Below, in pieces: positions 8,540 through 15,099 of a DNA stretch of 16,783 nt. The DNA comes from an uncultured Acetobacteraceae bacterium (GTDB taxonomy: Bacteria > Pseudomonadota > Alphaproteobacteria > Acetobacterales > Acetobacteraceae). The notes under the pieces are model-generated. The model saw only the letters and a list, made by a program, of their open reading frames with translations. It made no database searches and was not told where the DNA came from. The stretch's first letter is position 1, and the number at the start of each line of letters is the position of its first letter. The translations under genes and the position numbers were made by a program. Location of the stretch: positions 1-16,783 of the forward strand of contig CAIMEK010000440.1 of the NCBI GenBank assembly GCA_903839965.1, given 5' to 3'.

Positions 8540-10474
8540 ATGGCCCTCGTCAAGAAATCCAGCGTTGCCACGAAACCCTCCGCCGAGGTTGTCGACCTGG
8601 CGCAAAGGACCTCGACCGAAGGGGTGTCCGGGGGCGTGGCCGACGCGCAGAAGCGCAAGGCCCGCACGTTCGCGCGCCAGCAGAAGGCGGCCGAACGGGT
8701 TGCCGCCGCCACCTCGCAGCTTGCCAGCGGCATCGCCGAAGCCACCTCCGCGGCGCAGGAACTGCAGCGGGCGACGGCCGAAATCGCATCGGGCGCCGAG
8801 GAAGCAGCCAACGCGGCCGCGCAATCGCTGAAGGCGGTGAACCAGGGCGCCGGGCTGATCGTGATGGCCAAGGAAAACGCCGAGCTGTCGCTGAAGAAAA
8901 CCGAGTCCCTGCAGAACCAGGTCGTCGGCGTCACCGCCCAGATCACGGCATCCCTTGGCGCCATCGGCAAGGCCGCCGAGCGCCAGGATGCGTCGGTGCG
9001 CCGCGTGCAGGACCTGGAAGCGCAGGCCGCCAGCATCGGCGATGTGGTGAAGGCGGTCGCGCGCATTGCCGACCAGACCAATCTGCTGGCCCTGAACGCC
9101 GCCATCGAAGCGGCCCGCGCCGGCCAGCACGGCAAGGGCTTCGCGGTGGTCGCGGACGAGGTGCGCACGCTAGCCGAAACCTCGGAGAAGTCGGCGCGCG
9201 AAATTCAGGACCTGATCGCGCAGATCCAGAAGGAGGTGAAGGCGATCGCCGACGGCATCAGTGCGTCGGCGCAATCCGCCAAGCAGGAAGTGGAGAAAGG
9301 CGGCCACGTCACCCGCCAGCTCGAGGAGGTGCGCACCGCCCTGCAGGATGTGGCGGCCGGCTGCACCGCGATCGCCACGGCCAATGAGGAATCGGTGGCC
9401 GCGGCCAAGGAGGCGCAGAAGGGCTCCGAGGTGGTCGCCGCCGCCGCGGAGGAACAGAGCGCCGCCTGCCAGGAAGCGTCCAACACCGTGGAGCAGCAGA
9501 CCACCGCGCTGAACCAGAGCGAGAAAGCGGCGCAAGAGCTCTCCGAGATCGCCGACGAACTCAAGAACAGCACCGATATCGGCAAGAGCGCCGAGGAAGT
9601 CGCCTCCACCGCCGAGGAACTGTCCAGCGCGGTCGAGGAGATCAACCGGGCCGCCGCGCAGATCATGGCGGCGTTGGAACAGATCGCCCGCGGCGCCCAG
9701 CAGCAGGCCGCGGCGACCCAGCAATCCTCCGCGGCGATCGCGCAGATCGAGCGCGGCGCGCAGTCCTCGCAGCAGCGCGCGCAGGGTTCGCTGGAAAAGG
9801 CGGAGGCCACCGCCGGCACGATCGGCACTTGCAGCGTGGCGGTCGAGGAGTTGATCGCGGGCGTGCTGCAGTCGGTCACCGCCGGCCGACGCAGCCGCGA
9901 ACAAGTTGCCGCGCTCGAACAGGTCAGCCGCCGCATCGACAAAATCGTCGATGCCATCACCACCGTGTCGATCCAGACCAACATGCTGGCGGTCAACGGA
10001 TCGGTGGAGGCGGCGCGGGCCGGCGAATTCGGCAAGGGGTTTGCCGTGGTATCGACCGACATCCGCAACCTGGCCCGCGATTCGGCCGAGAACGCCGAGC
10101 GCATCAAGGATATCGTCAAGGCCATCCAGGACCAGATCGTCAACGTCCGCGACGACCTGCAGGAAATCGCCGATACCGCCGCGGCGGAGGCGGAGAAGAA
10201 CAAGGTGATCGCCAGCGACCTCAAGACCATCGCCGACGACGTGCAGGTCGTGCTGACCGGCAACCGCCAGGTGCTCACCGCGTCGGCCGATATCGTGCGC
10301 ATGGTGGCCGAAGTGCAGACCGGCATCGAACAGGTGGCATCGGCTGCGAGCCAGGCATCGAAGGCGGTGAACGAAGCGACCATTGCGGCGAAAGAGCAGG
10401 GCAAGGGCGCCGAGGAACTGGCTGCCGCCATCGAAGAAATCGCCTCGCTGGCCGACGAGTTGCAGGCGCGCTGA
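8540..10474 (+). CDS. Cytoplasmic methyl-accepting chemotaxis protein with two tandem signalling hairpins
   Basis: The 644-residue protein has no signal peptide, no membrane segment, and no HAMP or ligand-binding domain. After about 45 residues it is nearly all Ala/Glu/Gln-rich coiled coil. It contains two MCP kinase-control tips. The first is QTNLLALNAAIEAARAG near residues 179-195, followed by GKGFAVVADEVRTLAE. The second is QTNMLAVNGSVEAARAG near 479-495, followed by GKGFAVVSTDIRNLAR. They are 300 residues apart, so each tip can sit in the middle of a hairpin with arms of about 145 residues. Glu/Gln-rich candidate methylation segments such as TAEELSSAVEEINRA lie in the arms. There is no C-terminal CheR-tethering pentapeptide; the protein ends DELQAR. 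The ATG at 8540 has GGGAA upstream and is preferred to a GTG at 8456. It is the first gene of the chemosensory operon. Confidence 0.93.
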   Translation: MALVKKSSVATKPSAEVVDLAQRTSTEGVSGGVADAQKRKARTFARQQKAAERVAAATSQLASGIAEATSAAQELQRATAEIASGAEEAANAAAQSLKAVNQGAGLIVMAKENAELSLKKTESLQNQVVGVTAQITASLGAIGKAAERQDASVRRVQDLEAQAASIGDVVKAVARIADQTNLLALNAAIEAARAGQHGKGFAVVADEVRTLAETSEKSAREIQDLIAQIQKEVKAIADGISASAQSAKQEVEKGGHVTRQLEEVRTALQDVAAGCTAIATANEESVAAAKEAQKGSEVVAAAAEEQSAACQEASNTVEQQTTALNQSEKAAQELSEIADELKNSTDIGKSAEEVASTAEELSSAVEEINRAAAQIMAALEQIARGAQQQAAATQQSSAAIAQIERGAQSSQQRAQGSLEKAEATAGTIGTCSVAVEELIAGVLQSVTAGRRSREQVAALEQVSRRIDKIVDAITTVSIQTNMLAVNGSVEAARAGEFGKGFAVVSTDIRNLARDSAENAERIKDIVKAIQDQIVNVRDDLQEIADTAAAEAEKNKVIASDLKTIADDVQVVLTGNRQVLTASADIVRMVAEVQTGIEQVASAASQASKAVNEATIAAKEQGKGAEELAAAIEEIASLADELQAR

Positions 10475-10501
10475 GCGATCGCACAGAAGGAATTCAAGGC
10501 A

Positions 10502-12058
10502 ATGGACGATGTCGTCGAGCCCGGCGCGGCCGGGCCCGTCGGCGGCCCGCCGACCGGTGTGACCGCTGCGGGAGATGCCAGCCAGTTCGTCATGTTCCAC
10601 GTACAGGAGGAAAAGTTCGCCGTACCGCTGGCGGAGGTTAAGGAGATCATCCGCGTGCCGAACGTGGTGCGGGTGCCGATGAGCCCGCCTGCGCTGGAGG
10701 GACTGGCCAACCTGCGCGGTACGGTGCTGCCCGTGATCAGCCTGCGGGGCGTGTTCCACTTCCCGGTTGCCCTGCACGACGATGCCACCCGGGTGGTGGT
10801 GCTCGACCAGGGGCGGCCGATCGGGCTGATCGTCGATCGCGTGGCCAATGTCGCCACCGTGGAGGCGGACCGGATCGAGTCGGCCGCCACCATCCAGGGA
10901 ACCGTGGCCACGGACCTGCTGAGCGGCATGATCAAGGCCGAAGACGAGCGGTCCATGGTGATGATCCTGGATGCCGGCCGCGTGGTGCGCCATGAGTTCG
11001 CGGCGATCGCGGGTCGCGATGATGTTGCCCGGGCCATCGCCGCCGCGCCGGAGCGCCGGCACGACGCCGGCGCTGTCGAACCCGACGAGGACCAGTTGGT
11101 CAGCTTCGAGGTCGCCGGCCAGGAATACGCCTTTCCGATCGGCCAGGTGCAGGAGATCGTGCAACTGCCGGATCGGATCATCAAGGTGCCGCAGGCGCCC
11201 GCCCACGTCATCGGCGTGATCACGCTGCGCGACCGGTTGCTGCCGCTCGTCGGTCTGCGCGAAATGTTCGGCCTGCCTTCGGCCTCGCTGGGCGAGACCA
11301 ACAAGGTGGTGGTGGTTTCGTTCGGCGGGTTCTCGGTCGGCGTGGTCATGGACAGCGTGAAGGAGGTGCTGCGCGTCAGCCGCGCCCTGGTCGAGCCGAT
11401 GCCGGCGCTGCTGGCGCGCGACTACAAGCTCGACGACGTCAGCGCCATCTGCCGCCTGGAGGACGGGAAGCGCCTGGTCTCCATTCTGTCCGCCGAGCGG
11501 ATGTTCAATGTCGATGAGCTGCGCAAGGTCGTCGAAGACGGGGGTGGCAAGATTATGGCAGACGAAACGGTCGAGGTTGCCAAATCCGCCGGGGCGGACG
11601 ACGAGGAGGAGCAGTTCGTCGTGTTCCGTCTGATGGACGAGGAGTACGGCGTTCCGATCGATACCGTGCAGGAAATCCTGCGCGTGCCCGATCAGCTGAC
11701 CCGCGTGCCCAAGACACCGGAATTCGTCGAGGGTGTCATCAACCTGCGCGGCGTCGTGCTGCCCGTCGTCGATCAACGCCGCCGGTTCGGTCTGGCCGGG
11801 GCGGAACGGAACGACCGCCAGCGCATCATGGTGTTCACCATCCGCGGCGTGCGCACCGGGTTCATCGTCGACTCGGTGTCGGAAGTCATGCGCATTCCGG
11901 CCCGCTTCATCGGCGCCACGCCGGACCTGTCCGACGAGCAGAAGCGGCTGATCCGCCGCGTGGCCAACCTGGAAGCGCGCAAGCGGATGATCCTGCTGCT
12001 GGAGGTGACACAGCTGCTGAACGTGCAGGAGCTGGGCGCGCTGGAGCTGGCGGCCTGA
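10502..12058 (+). CDS. cheW: Chemotaxis coupling protein with three CheW domains
   Basis: The 518-residue protein contains three full CheW domains in series: about residues 27-167 (begins QFVMFHVQEEKFAVPL), 197-340 (QLVSFEVAGQEYAFPI) and 370-512 (QFVVFRLMDEEYGVPI). Ordinary CheW is a single domain of about 150-170 residues. Domains 1 and 3 keep the conserved NLRG turn (70-73 and 414-417). Domain 2 has TLRD at 241-244, keeping the Arg but not the Gly. Acidic, Ala-rich linkers separate the domains. CheW couples MCP tips to CheA, so this protein could crosslink several tips or kinases. It begins 27 bases after the MCP stop with AAGG upstream, and belongs to the same operon. Multi-CheW proteins are known, but three domains beside a two-tip receptor is notable. 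Confidence 0.95.
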   Translation: MDDVVEPGAAGPVGGPPTGVTAAGDASQFVMFHVQEEKFAVPLAEVKEIIRVPNVVRVPMSPPALEGLANLRGTVLPVISLRGVFHFPVALHDDATRVVVLDQGRPIGLIVDRVANVATVEADRIESAATIQGTVATDLLSGMIKAEDERSMVMILDAGRVVRHEFAAIAGRDDVARAIAAAPERRHDAGAVEPDEDQLVSFEVAGQEYAFPIGQVQEIVQLPDRIIKVPQAPAHVIGVITLRDRLLPLVGLREMFGLPSASLGETNKVVVVSFGGFSVGVVMDSVKEVLRVSRALVEPMPALLARDYKLDDVSAICRLEDGKRLVSILSAERMFNVDELRKVVEDGGGKIMADETVEVAKSAGADDEEEQFVVFRLMDEEYGVPIDTVQEILRVPDQLTRVPKTPEFVEGVINLRGVVLPVVDQRRRFGLAGAERNDRQRIMVFTIRGVRTGFIVDSVSEVMRIPARFIGATPDLSDEQKRLIRRVANLEARKRMILLLEVTQLLNVQELGALELAA

Positions 12059-12064
12059 GGCGAC

Positions 12065-12090
12065 GCCGGGGGGCGGCAGCGTCTCCCGGC
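12065..12090 (+). other. Short inverted repeat in the cheW-cheB gap
   Basis: GCCGGG (12065-12070) and CCCGGC (12085-12090) could form a 6-base stem with a 14-base loop in the 67-base gap between cheW and cheB, the widest gap inside the chemosensory operon. No T-tract follows. It may be a chance GC repeat, or an element that sets relative expression of the upstream and downstream parts of the operon. Confidence 0.25.
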
Positions 12091-12125
12091 CTAACGCCAT
12101 CCACACCCAGAACAGGCGGCGGAGC

Positions 12126-13244
12126 ATGACGATCAAGCTGCTGGTGGCCGACGATTCCGCGCTGATGCGCCGCCAACTCAAGGACGTGTTCGAGCAGGCC
12201 GGCGGGTTCGAGGTGCGAACCGTGCGCAATGGGGTCGAAGTGCTCGCCGAACTGGAGCGGTTCGACCCCGACGTCATTACGCTCGACATCAACATGCCCG
12301 AAATGGACGGCATCACCTGCCTGTCGCACATCATGGTGCAACGGCCGAAGCCGGTGGTGATGGTGTCATCGCTGACCGCGGAAGGGGCCGAGGCGACGCT
12401 GCAATCGCTCAGCCTCGGTGCGGTGGATTTCGTGCGCAAGCCCGACGGCACCATATCGCTGTCGATCGACCGGATCTGCCGCGAGTTGTGCGCCAAGGTG
12501 CGCGGTGCCGCCGGTGCCCGCGTGCGCCGCACGACCGGGCTGCGCATGCGGCTGGAAAGCGAACGCGGGCGCATCGCCGCCCGGCCCTCGGGGCGTACCT
12601 TCGCATCCGGGTTGGACACGGGCCAACCCGGGATGGTCCTGATCGGCGTTTCAACCGGCGGGCCGAGCACGCTGGAGGAGATCCTGCCACGCCTGCCGGC
12701 GGGCTTTCCCTGGCCCGTGCTGGTGGCGCAGCACATGCCCGGCGGCTTCACCGGCGTGTTCGCGCGTCGGTTGAACGAGCTGAGCGAGCTGCGGGTGATC
12801 GAAGCCGCACAGCAAACCCCGATCGAGCCCGGCAACGTCTACATCGCCAAGGGCGATGCCGATCTGCTGGTGTTGCGCCGCGGCACCGGCTTCGTCGCAG
12901 CGCCGGTGCCGCCTTCAGCCGATCATCTGTGGCACCCGAGCGTCACCCGGCTGGTGCGCAGCGCCATGGCCGCGATGCCGCCGGAAAGGCTGATCGGCGT
13001 GCAGCTGACCGGCATGGGCGACGACGGTGCCGAGGCCATGACCGAGCTGCACCACGGCGGCGGACGCACCATTGCCCAGGACGCCGCCTCCTGCATCGTG
13101 TTCGGCATGCCGGCCGAACTGATCCGCCGCGGCGGCGCCTCGGTTGTCGTGCGGTCGGACCGCATCACCGACCAGCTCGTCGGCTGGCTGCTGCCGCCAA
13201 CCAGGATTCGCCAGGGGGACCTCCATGCCGCTCGTTCGCGCTGA
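12126..13244 (+). CDS. cheB: Chemotaxis protein-glutamate methylesterase CheB
   Basis: The 372-residue protein has the standard CheB architecture. The N-terminal receiver domain (about 1-115) has acidic residues D9 and D10, phospho-acceptor D54 in LDINMPEMDG, and K105 in RKPDG. After a basic linker, the methylesterase domain (about 168-360) has catalytic Ser176 in GVSTGGPS, His203 in AQHMPGGF and Asp300 in LTGMGDDG. All catalytic residues are present, so it should demethylate or deamidate receptor Glu/Gln sites when phosphorylated by CheA. GGAG lies just before the ATG. The last 20 bases overlap the HEAT-repeat gene. With CheR present, the pathway has a full adaptation pair. Confidence 0.97.
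   Translation: MTIKLLVADDSALMRRQLKDVFEQAGGFEVRTVRNGVEVLAELERFDPDVITLDINMPEMDGITCLSHIMVQRPKPVVMVSSLTAEGAEATLQSLSLGAVDFVRKPDGTISLSIDRICRELCAKVRGAAGARVRRTTGLRMRLESERGRIAARPSGRTFASGLDTGQPGMVLIGVSTGGPSTLEEILPRLPAGFPWPVLVAQHMPGGFTGVFARRLNELSELRVIEAAQQTPIEPGNVYIAKGDADLLVLRRGTGFVAAPVPPSADHLWHPSVTRLVRSAMAAMPPERLIGVQLTGMGDDGAEAMTELHHGGGRTIAQDAASCIVFGMPAELIRRGGASVVVRSDRITDQLVGWLLPPTRIRQGDLHAARSR
13213..13218 (+). promoter_or_regulatory. Ribosome binding site of the HEAT-repeat gene
   Basis: AGGGGG lies 6 bases before the ATG at 13225, inside the end of cheB. It supports starting the HEAT-repeat gene there, overlapping cheB. A second in-frame ATG at 13279 also has a good site (AAGGA, about 8 bases upstream), so two start points compete. 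Confidence 0.6.
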
Positions 13245-13842
13245 CCGCCCCGCCGCACCAGCGGCGAAGGAAGCCCCGATGGATGGGCGCATCCTGCTGG
13301 TCGATTTGTACGCGGACGAACCGTCGCGGCGCCGCCATGCCGCCCGGGACCTTGCGGCACATCCGCAAGCCGCCGCGGCCCTGTGCGAGCGGCTCGGCAT
13401 CGAGCCGGCCGCAAGCGTGCGCAGTGCCATCCTCACCAGTCTCATCGCGCTGCGCTCCGAGGCGGCCGTCAGCGGCCTGTTGCCATACCTGGGCGGCGAG
13501 GATGTCGCGCTGCGCAACGCCGTCATCGAGGCGCTGCGGCAGATGCCGGATGCGTTGCAGCCGCACATCCGGTCGCTGTTGGAAAACGAGGACAGCGATG
13601 TTCGCATTTTCGCGGTGAATGTGCTGGCGGCGATGGCGCATGCCGAGGCACCACGTTGGCTGGAGGCCGTGCTGCTCGCCGATCCGCACGTGAATGTCTG
13701 TGCCGCCGCCGTCGAAGGCCTGGCCGAGGTGGGTGATGCAGCGTCCCGGCGTTCGCTCACCGCGCTGCCGACACGTTTTCCCGGCGACCCGTTCATCGCC
13801 TTTGCCGTACAGGCCGCGTTGCAGCGGATCGGGTGCGCCTGA
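13225..13842 (+). CDS. HEAT-repeat (PBS lyase-like repeat) protein of the chemosensory operon
   Basis: The protein is 205 residues from the ATG at 13225, or 187 from the ATG at 13279. After a variable N-terminal part with RILLVDLYADE (22-32), it consists of paired helices typical of HEAT repeats: about 62-90 (ASVRSAILTSLIAL), 92-121 (VALRNAVIEALRQM), 122-151 (SDVRIFAVNVLAAMA), 153-181 (VNVCAAAVEGLAEVG), and a partial one at the end. The recurring 'D-V-R-x-x-A-x-x-A-L' pattern is clear. HEAT arrays are protein-binding scaffolds without catalytic activity. No known chemotaxis function can be assigned. The gene is embedded between cheB (20-base overlap) and cheR (TGATG overlap), so it is probably made in step with the adaptation enzymes. 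A possible role is docking one of them, or supplying an input or output contact. Confidence 0.85.
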   Translation: MPLVRADRPAAPAAKEAPMDGRILLVDLYADEPSRRRHAARDLAAHPQAAAALCERLGIEPAASVRSAILTSLIALRSEAAVSGLLPYLGGEDVALRNAVIEALRQMPDALQPHIRSLLENEDSDVRIFAVNVLAAMAHAEAPRWLEAVLLADPHVNVCAAAVEGLAEVGDAASRRSLTALPTRFPGDPFIAFAVQAALQRIGCA

Positions 13843-14711
13843 TGAATGCCCTGCTGCAAGCCGCGGGACAGGCGGAACCGCCGGCGCTGTCCGCCGAGCA
13901 GTTCGCCAGGTTCTGCACGTTTTTCCACGGCCATACCGGCATCCTGTTCAACGAACAGAAACGCTATTTCGTCGAGCGGCGTGTGCAGGAGCGCATCCGC
14001 GCCACCGGATCGGAAGGATTCCGCGACTACTTCGCGTTGACGCGGTTCGAAGCGTCGGGCCGGGAGCTGCAGAACCTGGTCAACGCGATGACCGTCAACG
14101 AGACCTACTTTTTCCGCGAGGACTACCAGTTTGCCACACTCGTCCGCGGCGTGTTGCCCGATCTCGCTCGCCGGCGCCCGGGACCGATCCGCATCTGGTC
14201 GATCCCATGTTCCACCGGTGAGGAACCCTATTCGATCGCCATCACCATCCTCGAAGACTGGCCGGATGCCGACTCGCACGACATCGAAATTTATGCCTCC
14301 GACATCGACTCCGAGGTATTGAGCCAGGCGCGTGCCGGCATCTATGGAGCACGCTCTTTGCACCGGCTGCCCGTGCAGTTGCGGGCGCGCTACTTCGCGA
14401 CGCTGCCGGATGGACGGTTCCAGCTGCATGCGGGCATCCGCCGCTCGATCGAATTCGGCCCGGTCAACCTGGTCGATCCGGCCAGCACGGCGCGCTACCG
14501 CGGCATGAATGTCGTATTCTGTCGCAACCTGCTTATCTACTTCGACGATCTTTCGCGGCGCCAGGCCATGGACGCGATCTACGAAAGCCTCGCGCCGGGC
14601 GGCTTCGTCTTTCTTGGCCATTCCGAAAGCATGAGCCGCATGTCGTCCTTGTTCCGACCTTGCAAGATAGGCGACTCAGTCATCTACCAAAAGCCGCTCG
14701 ACGGCGAGTGA
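13842..14711 (+). CDS. cheR: Chemotaxis protein methyltransferase CheR
   Basis: The 289-residue enzyme transfers methyl groups from S-adenosylmethionine to Glu residues of MCPs. A helical N-terminal domain (about 15-80) is followed by NETYFFRE (86-93), the CheR hallmark, and the SAM-binding segment IWSIPCSTGEEPYS (118-131). After these come ASDID (152-156), FCRNLLIYF (226-234) and GHSES (259-263). All are intact, so it should be active. The ATG shares one base with the HEAT gene stop (TGATG), implying coupled translation; this start is chosen over an in-frame GTG at 13833. The partner MCP lacks a tethering pentapeptide, so CheR probably methylates it without that tether. Confidence 0.97.
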   Translation: MNALLQAAGQAEPPALSAEQFARFCTFFHGHTGILFNEQKRYFVERRVQERIRATGSEGFRDYFALTRFEASGRELQNLVNAMTVNETYFFREDYQFATLVRGVLPDLARRRPGPIRIWSIPCSTGEEPYSIAITILEDWPDADSHDIEIYASDIDSEVLSQARAGIYGARSLHRLPVQLRARYFATLPDGRFQLHAGIRRSIEFGPVNLVDPASTARYRGMNVVFCRNLLIYFDDLSRRQAMDAIYESLAPGGFVFLGHSESMSRMSSLFRPCKIGDSVIYQKPLDGE

Positions 14712-14718
14712 GAGCCCG

Positions 14719-15099
14719 ATGAAGCGCAAACAGATCCTTGTGGTCGACGACGCCGTGACGGTCCGGATGTACTATCGCGATGTGCTGGAGCGTGTCGGCT
14801 TCGAAATTGCGGAGGCCAGCAACGGCATCGAAGGCCTGGAGCGCGCGCTTGGCGGCGCGTTCGACCTGATGCTGGTCGACATCAACATGCCGCTGATGGA
14901 CGGCTACGAAATGGTGCGCCACCTGCGCGCGGATCCGGCGTTGCATGCGGTGCCGGTCGTGGCGATCAGCACCGAGGCAAAGGAGGCCGATGCCGTCCGC
15001 GCCTACCGGGCGGGCGTGAGTGTCTACATGGTCAAGCCGGTGCGCCCGGCGGAACTGACGCGTGCGGCGCAGTTGCTGACCGGGATGGGGGCGTCGTGA
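14719..15099 (+). CDS. cheY: Single-domain response regulator, CheY type
   Basis: The 126-residue protein is a stand-alone receiver domain. It has the acidic pair D10/D11 in VVDD, phospho-acceptor D54 in LVDINMPLMDG, T85 in AIST, and K106 in MVKPVRP. All are canonical for phosphorylation by CheA. There is no output domain, so it acts by binding a target, either a flagellar switch or another protein. It starts 7 bases after the cheR stop, and its TGA overlaps the CheA start (GTGA, 4 bases). Y103 is at the position of the conserved aromatic switch residue. Whether it controls motility or another process cannot be read from the window. Confidence 0.95.
   Translation: MKRKQILVVDDAVTVRMYYRDVLERVGFEIAEASNGIEGLERALGGAFDLMLVDINMPLMDGYEMVRHLRADPALHAVPVVAISTEAKEADAVRAYRAGVSVYMVKPVRPAELTRAAQLLTGMGAS

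Noticed and set aside
9170..12835. A very long open frame (about 1,220 codons) on the minus strand across the MCP, cheW and cheB genes
   Set aside because: It is antisense to three genes with clear domain motifs, its translation is rich in Arg, His, Gly and Leu without any recognisable domain, and high GC content makes stop codons rare.
12915..14621. A minus-strand open frame of about 570 codons opposite cheB, the HEAT gene and cheR
   Set aside because: It is a shadow of genes with intact catalytic motifs and shows no domain of its own.
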